A program made the position numbers and the translations under genes. Positions 35,839-44,659 of a DNA stretch of 60,595 nt are shown here, piece after piece. The notes under the pieces were generated by a model. That model was not told the origin of the DNA. It ran no database searches and worked only from the letters and a program-made list of their open reading frames with translations. Origin of the DNA: Candidatus Similichlamydia laticola (lineage in GTDB: Bacteria; Chlamydiota; Chlamydiia; Chlamydiales; Parilichlamydiaceae); assembly GCF_003339615.1 (NCBI RefSeq), contig NZ_QQBG01000010.1, forward strand, positions 1 through 60,595, given 5' to 3'. How positions within the stretch are numbered: position 1 is the first letter of the stretch; every line of letters starts with the position of its first letter.

Positions 35839-37407
35839 ATGAAGAGTTTCAAGTTTTTCGCTTTGGCAGGAACCATTTGCTGTGCGGCTTTGGGAACCTT
35901 GCTTTTCATGACCCATTCGAGAAAGTGTGTTCGGATGCCGAAAACACAACTTGTTTTGAATATAGGGGAGAAACCTCAAGAATATAACCCTCATTTGATT
36001 CGAGATCTTCACAGCGGACTGGTTTCCATTCATCTTTACGAAGGATTGTTTCGTATGGGAGAAAACGGAAACCTTTTACCAGGCTTAGCTAAGCAGGTAG
36101 CCTTTTCAAAAGATGGACTACATTGCAGGATTAAACTGCGTCGATCTTTTTGGTCAGATGGTACCCCTCTCACAGCGCATGACATCGTGCGCAGTTGGCG
36201 ATCTGTCATTTCCCCTTCCGGAAAACGGTCGCCTTTTGCTTCGCATTTTTATTTTTTTAGGGGGGTTGATGAAATCGATCCGCTTCATCCAGACTGGTCT
36301 AAGGTTGCCCTTTATGCACAAAGTGAAGACACACTTTGTTTCTCCTTGAAGCACCCTGTCCCCCATTTCTTACGTCTTTTGGCCTTGCCCGTATTTTACC
36401 CTGTTCATCCGGATGGACAAGCAGATGCAACTATTACGAACGGCCCTTTCCGCCTGAAAAAGAGTCAAATGGGCCAATACTTACTTTGGGAAAAAAACCC
36501 GTTTTATTGGGACAGTTCTTCCGTATCTTTTCAAGAAGTTAAGTGCCTTTTTGTTAAGCATGATCGTGTTCAAATGACTCTTTTTGAAAGAGGGGATCTC
36601 GATTTTATTGGAATCTGCCTTTTGCCCTTCCCCCAAGATTCTGCTGAAACTAGAGCAACTTTTCAAGAGCGCGCAATGGCTTCTATTGATTTTATTGTTA
36701 CAAATACGGTCTCCAAACTGTTTCGCTCACAGAAAATTCGCCAAGCTCTTTCCTTGGCTTTGGACAGAAACTATTTAGCACAATCCTCGTATCAACACCT
36801 CATTCCTGCTTATAGATATCTTCCACCAGTTCTTTCTTATGGGACGACTGTTGCTTCTCTTAAGGAATCACCTAGTTTGGCTCAGCAATTTTTACAAAGG
36901 GGACTAGAGGAAGTAGGTTGTACATGTGACGACTTTGCTCAAGTGCGTTTGTTGTGTCATCCTTCGCAAGCTTCTCTTGTCAAAGCCATTCAAGGGCAGT
37001 GGCTAAAAAATCTCGGCATTCGGGTAAAAGCTAAGTTAGTTAGTTTCAATTCGTTTTGTTCCCTATTGGAAAATGGGGATTTTGACTTTGCTGTGAGCAG
37101 TTTGGTCAGCTCCTACGCTGATCCGTATGCCCTCCTTGAGATTTTCAGAGATCCAGTGGGGCTGAACAATTTCTCAAGATGGAGTCCTCCTGTCTTTCGT
37201 CATCTCCTGAACGAAGGTTTAGCCTTAAAGAAGAAGGAGCGTCTCTGCCAAATTCAGAAATTGGAAAAAATAATCTTATCCCATTTACCAGTCATTCCTC
37301 TGTTTTTTGGGAACAGAACCTATGCTATGCAGGAAGGATTACACGGGGTACTTGTCAATGAGTTATTTTCTATTGATTTTTCCAGAGCTTCCTGGAAAGG
37401 CAGTTGA
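35839..37407 (+). CDS. OppA-like peptide-binding protein, copy 3
   Basis: Third tandem family-5 binding protein, 522 residues. It has an N-terminal hydrophobic segment (FFALAGTICCAALGTLLF), HLYEGLFRMG, FSKDGLHCRIKLRRSFWSDG, PLTAHDIVRSW, NGPFRLKKS, NPFYWD and the end IDFSRASWKG. I prefer ATG 35839 because it gives a short signal peptide like the neighbours and has AAGGGAG about ten bases upstream; ATG 35806 in frame would add 11 hydrophilic residues. The 300 bp that follow hold a decayed further copy. Confidence 0.88.
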   Translation: MKSFKFFALAGTICCAALGTLLFMTHSRKCVRMPKTQLVLNIGEKPQEYNPHLIRDLHSGLVSIHLYEGLFRMGENGNLLPGLAKQVAFSKDGLHCRIKLRRSFWSDGTPLTAHDIVRSWRSVISPSGKRSPFASHFYFFRGVDEIDPLHPDWSKVALYAQSEDTLCFSLKHPVPHFLRLLALPVFYPVHPDGQADATITNGPFRLKKSQMGQYLLWEKNPFYWDSSSVSFQEVKCLFVKHDRVQMTLFERGDLDFIGICLLPFPQDSAETRATFQERAMASIDFIVTNTVSKLFRSQKIRQALSLALDRNYLAQSSYQHLIPAYRYLPPVLSYGTTVASLKESPSLAQQFLQRGLEEVGCTCDDFAQVRLLCHPSQASLVKAIQGQWLKNLGIRVKAKLVSFNSFCSLLENGDFDFAVSSLVSSYADPYALLEIFRDPVGLNNFSRWSPPVFRHLLNEGLALKKKERLCQIQKLEKIILSHLPVIPLFFGNRTYAMQEGLHGVLVNELFSIDFSRASWKGS

Positions 37408-37443
37408 AATCTCTGCTCTTGTTTTCGTACCAAGGACGTAGAG

Positions 37444-37560
37444 CATGAAAGTCATATCGTAGTGAATTTAGGCTCCCTTTATGCTTTTTTGAAGCTTTTA
37501 CTCAACGTGATTACGTTGTCAACTACACGGCTTGGTGTTCAGGCCAAGCTAATGATATGC
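37444..37560 (+). pseudogene. decayed OppA remnant
   Basis: Between copies 3 and 4 two short pieces of an oppA gene survive. Bases 37447-37473 read ESHIVVNLG, matching KDHIVVNLG near the N-terminus of copy 4. Directly after it, in another frame, bases about 37476-37536 read FFEAFTQRDYVVNYTAW, matching FFENFTQSDYPSNYTGW near the C-terminus of copy 4. So about 400 codons were deleted and the rest has drifted. It shows that the array once had at least five members. Bases 37561-37711 show nothing else I can support apart from the ribosome site of copy 4. Confidence 0.75.
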
Positions 37561-37711
37561 TTCCTGTTGACATTTCGGAGCTTATTAGAGCTTTTAGAAG
37601 AATAGAGATGGACTCCAGGTTGCTGAAACTTGCCCCTTTTGCTACGATTCGCCTCCGATCTGGCTTTTTGCTAGGAGGGAAACAGAAAAACTTGACGATA
37701 AGAGGGTGACA

Positions 37712-39295
37712 TTGAAGACGCGTAGCATTCTCGGGGTGTTATTTGGGGCCTTAGCTTGTGCTGGTCTTTTCTTCTTAGCAAAGGCTTCTTCTCAAAAGAA
37801 GCAATATGAGAAGAAGGATCATATTGTGGTCAATTTAGGCTTTGTCCCTTTAGAGCCGCATCCCCATTTTTTACGTGATACGCATAGCGCTCTTTTGGCC
37901 ATCCATCTTTATGAGGGGCTGTTTCGTAGTGGGCCAGGGGGTGTTTTGTTGCCTGGATTGGCGGAGCAGCTGCATCTTTCAGAAGATGGCCTGCATTACA
38001 GAGTGACGCTGCGTCAATCTTTTTGGTCTAATGGATTGCCTTTAACAGCTAATGATTTTGTAAGAAGTTGGAGGAATGCTATTGCTCCTGAAGGGAGAAT
38101 TTGTCCTCATGGGATGCATTTCAACTTGATCTCAGGAGTAGAAGGATTCCGACTGGGCGCAGTAAGTTGGTCAAGTGTAGCACTTGTAGCGGAAGATGAT
38201 CAGACACTCGTTTTTTCTCTTAAGCATCCAGTCCCTTATTTTGACAAACTCCTCACTCTTCCTATTTTCTTTCCTGTTCATCCTGATTACAAAAGTCATG
38301 AGGTCGTAACCAATGGGCCTTTTCGCTTGAAAGATTCAAAATGGGGAGAAGGAATGGTTCTGGAAAGAAACCCTTTTTATTGGGATGCCGCTTCTGTAAA
38401 ACTCTCGGAAATCAGAGTGCTTTTCATTGAGGAACCTTCCACACAAACCATTCTTTTCGAGAGAGGAGAAATTGATTGTATCGGGGGAGGGCTTTTAAAT
38501 ATTCCTCACGAGGCTTCGGAAAACATGAAGGAGACGGGGTTGCTTTCTGACCCTTACAATGTCTCTAGTGTGACTTATGTTGCTTTAAATACTTTATCAG
38601 GGCCTTTTCGTTCTGAAAAGGTACGTCATGCCTTTTCAGCTGGCTTAAATCGAGATGAATTGGCTCGTGCTTTGTTTAAACGTTCTTTACAAGCTTATTC
38701 TTATTTGCCTCCACCACTTTCTCCTAGGAAAGAACGGCGCCTTCTTCAAGAATCACCAGAGATAGCCAAAAAACTTCTTCAGGAGGGAATGGATGAGTTG
38801 AGGCTGTCTCTAGCTGATATAGGGGAAATGAGGTTGCTTTGTTCAGAGGCAGGGAGCAAACTAGCTCAAGCCTTACAACAGCAATGGGCAGAATACCTTG
38901 GCGTTCTTGTCAGTATTGAAACGATAGAGTTTCGTTCCTTGCTCGCTCGTATGTCTGATGGGGACTTTCATTTTGCTATTGTAGGTTCTGTTGCTGACTA
39001 CCGTGATCCCTACACCTTCTTCGAAAACTTCACCCAGAGTGACTACCCGAGTAATTATACGGGATGGAGTCCATCTTATTTTTGCCGTTTGTTCCAGGAG
39101 GGTCTTAGCCTAAAAGGAGAACAAAGAGAACGGCATGTCGAAATCATGGAAGATTTTTTCTTGGCAGAAATGCCTTTAATCCCCATTGCTTTCGGTCGTG
39201 AAGTTTTTGGTATGCAGCCCAGATTGAGGGGTGTTCATACTAGTGACATGCTTCTGGTTGATTTTTCAAGGGCATATTGGGATCAATGTGAGTAA
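37712..39295 (+). CDS. OppA-like peptide-binding protein, copy 4
   Basis: Fourth tandem family-5 binding protein, 527 residues, with a signal/anchor (SILGVLFGALACAGLFFLA), HIVVNLGFVPLEPHPHFLRD, HLYEGLFRSG, LSEDGLHYRVTLRQSFWSNG, NGPFRLKDS, NPFYWD, NYTGWSPSY and the end VDFSRAYWDQCE. I prefer TTG 37712, which has AGAGGG five bases upstream; GTG 37706 is the alternative and would add two residues. The stop is 2 bp before the methyltransferase gene, so the two are co-transcribed. Confidence 0.9.
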   Translation: MKTRSILGVLFGALACAGLFFLAKASSQKKQYEKKDHIVVNLGFVPLEPHPHFLRDTHSALLAIHLYEGLFRSGPGGVLLPGLAEQLHLSEDGLHYRVTLRQSFWSNGLPLTANDFVRSWRNAIAPEGRICPHGMHFNLISGVEGFRLGAVSWSSVALVAEDDQTLVFSLKHPVPYFDKLLTLPIFFPVHPDYKSHEVVTNGPFRLKDSKWGEGMVLERNPFYWDAASVKLSEIRVLFIEEPSTQTILFERGEIDCIGGGLLNIPHEASENMKETGLLSDPYNVSSVTYVALNTLSGPFRSEKVRHAFSAGLNRDELARALFKRSLQAYSYLPPPLSPRKERRLLQESPEIAKKLLQEGMDELRLSLADIGEMRLLCSEAGSKLAQALQQQWAEYLGVLVSIETIEFRSLLARMSDGDFHFAIVGSVADYRDPYTFFENFTQSDYPSNYTGWSPSYFCRLFQEGLSLKGEQRERHVEIMEDFFLAEMPLIPIAFGREVFGMQPRLRGVHTSDMLLVDFSRAYWDQCE

Positions 39296-39297
39296 TT

Positions 39298-40827
39298 ATG
39301 AACAAACGTTTTTCAGAATCAGAATTTTGGGGACTCCATAGGCAAGTTTATTCAGACTTGGGTCCAAAAGTATGGACTCATGAGGGTATGCCTTTTTACT
39401 TGACCACGTCTCCCTTTCTTGTTTCCCGATATGCACACCTCTTCGATTTGCAACTGAAGTTTTGGCTACACATGGGAAGTTTGAACCCAGATGATGTGAT
39501 CTATATTCTAGATATGGGTTGTGGGGTTGGGCGCTGTGGCTACCTTATCCTAAGTTTGATGCAAGAATTGTTTCAGTCGTTTCCAGTTCGTCTCAAATAT
39601 GTATTCGTGGATATTTCAGAGGAAAATCTTAGCTTCGTTTTGTATCATCCAGACTTAAAACCCTTCTTTGAGAAGGGCTACGCGGATGTCGCCCTCTTCG
39701 ATGCTATGAGAGACGAGAAAATGGTTTTGCAACTAAGCCATGAGACTTTGGAAGCTGATCGATTAACAAATCCTTTGCTTATTATTTCAAATTATTTCTT
39801 TGATAGCTTGCCTCACGATCTTTTTGCAATGTCAGAAGGTAAATTGTACGAGGTCCATGCTGATCTCGTTCGGTCTCAAGGGGAGAAGAGTTTGGCTGAA
39901 TCGATGCGGGAGGTGCGACTGAATTTGACAAGCGGTGGAGAGGTAGATCCGAATAGCTATTACCCTTCCCTTTCTTGGAATTATGCCCTGAAAACGACCT
40001 CTGAAGTCCAGTGGACGAAAGACTTCAATGTCCCTGTTGGGGCCTTTCGCGTCCTGGATCTTGTTATGAGTTGGTCCCCACCTGGCTATTGTTTGCTTGC
40101 TTCTGATCAAGGTTCTGCCGTGCCGCAAGCCCTTGAGACCTTAGGGGGTCATTGTGTGTCGTCTCCTGCAATGGGCTCCTTATCTGTTAATTATTTGGCT
40201 TTAAGACATTACCTTCAAGCTAGCCAGCAAGATGTTGTAACAACGGAGTCGAGTGAACAAACTGTACTGGTGACTGCAATGGCAACGGACCGCTCGAGTT
40301 CTAGCTGTCTCTTTCCGCTCTTTTCTCACTTTTTCGACTCTTTTGGTATTTTTCAATTTTGGCAGACCATCAATGATGTCGCAAAGTTTGAAGACAAGTC
40401 TTTAGACTTTATCGAAAACATTTTGCGCTTAAGTGAGTACGATCCCGCGGTCTTTTTTGCTCACTTTAATTTCCTTCGGGCCGAACTTCCTTCCCTGTCT
40501 CCAAGTCAAAAACGGTTTTGGATCGATTGTTTGGTACGGGTGTCTAAAACATTTTTTCCACTTACTCCAAGAGACTATCCTCTTTTAGGAGACATTGGAG
40601 TAGCGCTTTTTGAAATGGGCGCTGTGAGGGAATCTTTGGATGTCTTATTGCGTGTCTTCTTTCTCGACGGGGGGCAGAAACACACAGGAGACAACATCAA
40701 AATCTGCTTGCATGCCATGGGACGTTCGGATGAATTCGAACAGTTAAGCCAACAGCTTCGATTCGAAATGGAAAAAGCTCCCTTTACAAAAGACAAGAGT
40801 TCATTATCTGAATTAGGTCTTGTTTAA
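39298..40827 (+). CDS. MidA-like SAM-dependent methyltransferase with helical C-terminus
   Basis: Predicted class I methyltransferase of 509 residues. Motif I is LDMGCGVGRCGYLIL, an acidic residue follows in YVFVDISEENLSFV, and LIISNYFFDSLPHDLF resembles the NEFFDALP motif of the MidA/NDUFAF7 family, whose members methylate an arginine in a respiratory subunit; the substrate here is unknown. The C-terminal 180 residues are helical and end in two repeats that look TPR-like (DIGVALFEMGAVRESLDVLL). It starts 2 bp after oppA copy 4. Its last 44 bp overlap the end of the convergent phosphohexomutase gene. Confidence 0.7.
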   Translation: MNKRFSESEFWGLHRQVYSDLGPKVWTHEGMPFYLTTSPFLVSRYAHLFDLQLKFWLHMGSLNPDDVIYILDMGCGVGRCGYLILSLMQELFQSFPVRLKYVFVDISEENLSFVLYHPDLKPFFEKGYADVALFDAMRDEKMVLQLSHETLEADRLTNPLLIISNYFFDSLPHDLFAMSEGKLYEVHADLVRSQGEKSLAESMREVRLNLTSGGEVDPNSYYPSLSWNYALKTTSEVQWTKDFNVPVGAFRVLDLVMSWSPPGYCLLASDQGSAVPQALETLGGHCVSSPAMGSLSVNYLALRHYLQASQQDVVTTESSEQTVLVTAMATDRSSSSCLFPLFSHFFDSFGIFQFWQTINDVAKFEDKSLDFIENILRLSEYDPAVFFAHFNFLRAELPSLSPSQKRFWIDCLVRVSKTFFPLTPRDYPLLGDIGVALFEMGAVRESLDVLLRVFFLDGGQKHTGDNIKICLHAMGRSDEFEQLSQQLRFEMEKAPFTKDKSSLSELGLV

Positions 40828-42433
40828 CTTTTTGAAAAACTTCGCATTTCTCTCTTTTCCCTTTGAGGGAAAGATAACATTTCAGTTTGGGCTCTGTCCC
40901 TGAAGCTCGAATGATAAGGCGCCCTTTTTTTTCTATTTCCCACAGAGAAGAATCCTTTCTTGCCCCTAGGGGAATTTCATGGGTCGCTTGAGTGAATGGC
41001 AGTCCGCCTAGTGTTGTCAATTTTTTTCGTAAAGAATTGAGGATCGATTCGAAAGACTGTTTAGGGGAGAGAGGAAAAGACAATGTTTCCTCGAAAAAAA
41101 AACCAATTGTATCGGTAATACGATAGAGTTCTTTCAGGGGTGAGCTGTTGCGTTTTAAAGCATCTTCTGTGAGAGCCGCTAATACACAACAGGTAGAGAC
41201 CCCATCCTTATCTCTGACATGTGTCCCGACCAAAATACCTGAGGATTCCTCCATCCCCATGAGAAACTGACTGGCTTTTTCTTCCCTTTCTAACTGGGCA
41301 ATGTATTGGGCAATGTATTTAAATCCTGTTGGAACGGTCTGTACTTGTAGATGGAAGCTTTTGGCTAACGCATCAATCATTTTTGTGCTGACAAATGACT
41401 TGGCGATCCACTTTCCTTGACAAGAGGAACCCAGTGTTCTCCCTAAATAGTCAAGAATCAAGAGAGCAATCTCATTTCCCGAAAAATGGTAGACCTCCTC
41501 TCCCTCTCTAGAAACAAGACCAATTCGGTCTGCATCTGGATCGTTTGCCAGTAGGATGTGACCATGTTCTCTTTTCAGGAAAGAAATGCCCTCCTCCAAA
41601 GCTTCTCTTTCTTCTGGATTGCTTTTCTTTCTTGTCAGGATATTCTGTTCTTTTTGGTCTGTTTGGGGTTGAAAACCCCATCGGGTTAAAGCTCTAAGAG
41701 TAAAAGGAAATCCAGATCCCTCTAAGCTGGTATAGACGATGCGAGCTTTCTTAGGACCTTTCTGAAAGGGCAATGCGTCAATGGCCTCCAAGTAAGCATC
41801 AAAAACATCCTCTTCCAGTGTCAGCAACTGTCCTGATTCCTTTTTTGAACTATTTCCCTGTTGTACATCTAATGTGATTTCAATACGTTTACAGATCTCT
41901 TGATCTAGAGGAGATTGAATTTGTCTGCCGTCTGACAGATAAACTTTGTAGCCACTATAATCTGGTGTATTGTGGGAAGCCGTAAGCATAATTCCGAGAT
42001 CACACGACCTATAACGTATTGCGAAAGAGAGCAAAGGAGTCGGAACAGGTTGAGGGAAAAGCAGAGCGGTATGCCCTTGTTCTACTGCTATTTGGGCTAT
42101 AAGATGCGCGAAAGGAGATGATTCCTGTCGTGTATCGTAGCCAATAGCTAAGCGAAGGCATCCTTGTTTTTCTTTTGAAAAGCATTCAAGAAGGGCATTT
42201 GTAATCGCACGAATAGTATAGATGTTTATTCTGTTTGGTCCAGGACCAAGTTTGCGACGAATACCTGCTGTTCCAAAACAGAGATCACACCCAAAAGCGT
42301 CTTCGATTTCCTCTGTATTGCTCTTTAGGAGATGAAGAATTTTTTCTCTAATTGATAAATCGAGTTCATCTTTAGCCAACCAAGTTATAATTCGGTCTCT
42401 TGTGGTGGGGGAGAACTGTTTCAGATCGTACAC
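40784..42433 (-). CDS. phosphoglucomutase/phosphomannomutase family protein
   Basis: Alpha-D-phosphohexomutase that interconverts hexose 1- and 6-phosphates. The 549 residues contain the catalytic phosphoserine loop LTASHNTPDYSGYKV, the metal-binding ANDPDADRIG, the sugar-binding GMEESSG and the phosphate-binding RASGTEPKLK near the C-terminus. Length fits the longer PGM/PMM group (as chlamydial MrsA). The start is GTG 42433 with GAAGGA upstream and a good promoter beyond. With glgB it would feed glycogen metabolism, but mannose or glucosamine derivatives cannot be excluded. Confidence 0.92.
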   Translation of the reverse strand: MYDLKQFSPTTRDRIITWLAKDELDLSIREKILHLLKSNTEEIEDAFGCDLCFGTAGIRRKLGPGPNRINIYTIRAITNALLECFSKEKQGCLRLAIGYDTRQESSPFAHLIAQIAVEQGHTALLFPQPVPTPLLSFAIRYRSCDLGIMLTASHNTPDYSGYKVYLSDGRQIQSPLDQEICKRIEITLDVQQGNSSKKESGQLLTLEEDVFDAYLEAIDALPFQKGPKKARIVYTSLEGSGFPFTLRALTRWGFQPQTDQKEQNILTRKKSNPEEREALEEGISFLKREHGHILLANDPDADRIGLVSREGEEVYHFSGNEIALLILDYLGRTLGSSCQGKWIAKSFVSTKMIDALAKSFHLQVQTVPTGFKYIAQYIAQLEREEKASQFLMGMEESSGILVGTHVRDKDGVSTCCVLAALTEDALKRNSSPLKELYRITDTIGFFFEETLSFPLSPKQSFESILNSLRKKLTTLGGLPFTQATHEIPLGARKDSSLWEIEKKGRLIIRASGTEPKLKCYLSLKGKREKCEVFQKVKQDLIQIMNSCLL

Positions 42434-42467
42434 GCTGGTGTTTCCTTCGGAGATTTCAAATTCTTTT

Positions 42468-42496
42468 TATGTATTTAATCCTATGGAGAAAGTCAA
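42468..42496 (-). promoter_or_regulatory. sigma-70-like promoter of the phosphohexomutase gene
   Basis: On the minus strand TTGACT (42496-42491) and TACATA (42473-42468) are spaced by 17 bp, and the -10 is 35 bp upstream of the GTG start. Confidence 0.55.
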
Positions 42497-42517
42497 TTGT
42501 TAAACTCGGTAGACAAT

Positions 42518-42548
42518 TTGTAGAAGAAAACGGAACGAAGTGTACAAT
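42518..42548 (+). promoter_or_regulatory. candidate promoter of the cutA-miaA unit
   Basis: TACAAT at 42543-42548 is a good -10 box 33 bp before cutA. The best -35 (TTGTAG, 42518-42523) is 19 bp away, so the match is moderate. Confidence 0.35.
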
Positions 42549-42581
42549 CTGCTGGTCCCAAGAATTTTTTTGTAGAAAAGC

Positions 42582-42947
42582 ATGCTTAGCTGGGTAAAAA
42601 ATCTTTTTTCTAAAAAAGGGGAAGAGGCTGCGGTCTATCTCTTTGTTACTTTGCCTGCGCGTGATGTAGCGGTCGTTTTGATTAGAGAGCTCTTGGGAAG
42701 TCATTTGATTGCGTGTGCTTCGCTTTTTCCAGTAACTTCCCTCTTTTTTTGGGAAGGTCAAGTGGTAGAAGAAGAGGAATGGAAACTTCTTTTGAAGAGC
42801 AGACAGTCTCTATTTAAGGCAATTAACGCAAAGATTCGGGAAAAATCTCCTTACTCAATTACGGAAGTTTCTCTTTTACAGGTAGAAAAAATGGACCATT
42901 TGTACCGCGATTGGCTTTTCAGTATGACGACTTGGAAGGAAGGCTAA
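42582..42947 (+). CDS. cutA: CutA-like divalent-ion tolerance protein
   Basis: Small trimeric protein of the CutA1 family, linked to divalent metal tolerance; precise role uncertain. After an N-terminal extension (MLSWVKNLFSKKGEEAA), the 121 residues follow the family pattern: VYLFVTLPARDVAVVLIRELLGSHLIACASLFPVTS (in two parts), FFWEGQVVEEEEWKLLLKSR, LFKAINAKIREKSPYSITEV and a closing YRDWL. The stop overlaps the miaA start (TAATG), so translation is probably coupled. Confidence 0.85.
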   Translation: MLSWVKNLFSKKGEEAAVYLFVTLPARDVAVVLIRELLGSHLIACASLFPVTSLFFWEGQVVEEEEWKLLLKSRQSLFKAINAKIREKSPYSITEVSLLQVEKMDHLYRDWLFSMTTWKEG

Positions 42948-43924
42948 TGTATCCCATGTCACAACCGATTCTTGTTCCAACTTCTTCTCAATGTACTTTT
43001 GATGCCTTGGTCATTATGGGGCCTACTGCTTCGGGTAAAACACAATTGGCCCTTGATCTTGCGAAAGAGATTCCCCTTGAAGTTATTTCAGTTGACTCTG
43101 TGCAAGTGTATCGTGGGATGGATATTGGAACAGCAAAAGTAACAGCAGAGGAGAGGAAACGGGTCCCGCATCACCTCATTGACGTGCGTTCTGTTTCTGA
43201 CCCGTATCACTTGGCTGCTTTTCTTTCTGAGGTAGAGAGTGTGCTTCAGGGGATTTTAAAGCGTGGGTCTCTTCCCGTTTTCGTTGGAGGGTCTGGGTTT
43301 TATTTCGAGGGGCTTTTCCGTGGGCTTCCTCCTACTCCCCCTCTGCATCAGGAGGCGCGCGCAAAATTAGAACGTGAGCTAGAAGAAGAAGGGGTTCATT
43401 CCCTCTACGCAAGGCTTTGCTCTTTAGATCCTCAAGCAGCTTCCCTGTTGTCGAAAGGTGACCGGCATAAGATTGTTCGCGCCCTTGAAGTCATCGAGGT
43501 AACAGGCCAGCTCCTCAGTTCTTTGCGCAGGCAAAGGCAAAAAAAAGGATTAGAGCTGCGTGCACGTCTTGTTCGGCTGGAATCAGATAGAGAAAACTTA
43601 AGGCAAAAAGTATTACGACGATGTGATCTCATGCTTGAAAGGGGACTACTTGAGGAGGTGGAAGGTCTTATTCCTCAGGGGATCAAGGAGAATCCGGCCG
43701 CTCGTACTGCCATTGGATATAGGCATTTTCTTGAATATCTTGATGGGCATGTTTCTTTCGACGAAAGCGTCTATTTTTTTAAGCAAGTTTCTTGTCAATT
43801 GATCAAGAAGCAAGAAACTTGGTCACGTTCCAGGGACCGGTTCGTCCCAGTAGAAGTTCTGGCTTCTCGCAAGGCATTAGATCGGTTCATGGAGCAAATG
43901 TGCTCATGGAGCACCTGTGTTTGA
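42947..43924 (+). CDS. miaA: tRNA dimethylallyltransferase MiaA
   Basis: Transfers dimethylallyl to A37 of tRNAs that read UNN codons, the step before MiaB. The 325 residues contain the P-loop GPTASGKTQLALDLA, the substrate-loop DSVQVYRGMDIGTAKV, PHHLIDV, VGGSGFYFEGLFRGL and AAR(T)AIGYRHFLEYL with the C-terminal KKQETWSRSRDRF. ATG 42947 overlaps the cutA stop and has GGAAGGA upstream. The 3' third (from 43608) is also present a second time 1549 bp downstream as part of the tandem duplication; this copy is the intact one. Confidence 0.95.
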   Translation: MYPMSQPILVPTSSQCTFDALVIMGPTASGKTQLALDLAKEIPLEVISVDSVQVYRGMDIGTAKVTAEERKRVPHHLIDVRSVSDPYHLAAFLSEVESVLQGILKRGSLPVFVGGSGFYFEGLFRGLPPTPPLHQEARAKLERELEEEGVHSLYARLCSLDPQAASLLSKGDRHKIVRALEVIEVTGQLLSSLRRQRQKKGLELRARLVRLESDRENLRQKVLRRCDLMLERGLLEEVEGLIPQGIKENPAARTAIGYRHFLEYLDGHVSFDESVYFFKQVSCQLIKKQETWSRSRDRFVPVEVLASRKALDRFMEQMCSWSTCV

Positions 43925-44002
43925 CTCTTCTCTTTGATTGCCAGAATTATAAAAAATTCTTAACATCCGAATTGTCTTTTGCAGGCTCTGGAGGGGGGAT
44001 TT

Positions 44003-44446
44003 ATGGCTTCAATGAATAAAGTGTTTTTGTCGGGAAATTTAACGCGCAAACCGGTTTTACGTAGAACCCCTAAGGGAACTTCTGTTACAGATCTCCTTTT
44101 AGCTTTGAATCGTGAATATACAACTTCCAGTGGGAAAAAGCAGCGAGAAGCCTGTTTTGTTGATGTTGTTGTCTGGGGTCGTTTAGCGGAAGAGTCTGTT
44201 TCTCGATTAGAGTGTTCGTCATCCGTTGTTGTCATTGGGCATTTACAATTAGATGTCTGGTTTTCCAAAGAGGGAGAGAAACGTTGCAAATTAAGAGTGT
44301 ATGCCGAAGAGGTCTGCTTCCTCGGTATTCACTCTGGAGCAGAAAGTAGCGAACATCTTCCTCAAGAAGGCTTTTTGGATGAGATTTCTTCCTTCTGCGA
44401 ACAGAGAGACTCTTCGATTGAAGAAGTGGCCTTGATGGGGTCCTAA
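44003..44446 (+). CDS. SSB-like OB-fold protein, copy 1
   Basis: Single-stranded-DNA-binding-protein-like OB fold of 147 residues: NKVFLSGNLTRKPVLRRTPKG, VTDLLLALNREY, FVDVVVWGRLAEESVSRL and VVVIGHLQLDVWF follow the SSB core. The C-terminus (SSIEEVALMGS) lacks the acidic DDDIPF tip that SSB uses to recruit partners, so this may be a specialised or second SSB rather than the replicative one; or a PriB-like protein. I chose ATG 44003 because GAGGGGGG lies just before it; an upstream in-frame start has no ribosome site. It lies 78 bp after miaA. Confidence 0.8.
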   Translation: MASMNKVFLSGNLTRKPVLRRTPKGTSVTDLLLALNREYTTSSGKKQREACFVDVVVWGRLAEESVSRLECSSSVVVIGHLQLDVWFSKEGEKRCKLRVYAEEVCFLGIHSGAESSEHLPQEGFLDEISSFCEQRDSSIEEVALMGS

Positions 44447-44521
44447 ACAATTTCCGAAAAAGAAGCCAGCAAAAAGCAAAAATTAATTGTTCGTCTGGTT
44501 AGGTTTACATAAAGGGATTGC

Positions 44522-44659
44522 ATGAGTAAACTCTCTGCGAGAGAGGGTGGAGTCCATTCTTGCGCGATGTGCCGTCGTGGCCTTTCGCTACGTTTGGCTC
44601 CTTCTTTAGGAGTAGAAGTTCATGCTGGGGCAAGAAGGGGAGTCTGTCGACTCCATTGA
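44522..44659 (+). CDS. possible small protein, copy 1
   Basis: A 45-codon frame starting at ATG 44522 (MSKLSAREGG...) with AAAGGG five bases upstream. It has a CxxC-like element (CAMCRRG) and is Arg-rich. It overlaps the start of the coiled-coil gene in another frame. It may be a leader peptide coupling translation, or chance; I cannot tell. It fills most of the gap after the SSB-like gene. Confidence 0.3.
   Translation: MSKLSAREGGVHSCAMCRRGLSLRLAPSLGVEVHAGARRGVCRLH

Noticed and set aside
35839-39295. Lipoprotein signal peptides in the OppA-like proteins
   Set aside because: Cys residues near LAGTICC and GALACAG do not fit the lipobox consensus (Leu at -3 with small residues at -2 and -1).
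42456-42761. 101-codon minus-strand frame opposite cutA
   Set aside because: It overlaps the pgm promoter and the cutA coding strand; the CutA reading is clearly supported by family motifs.
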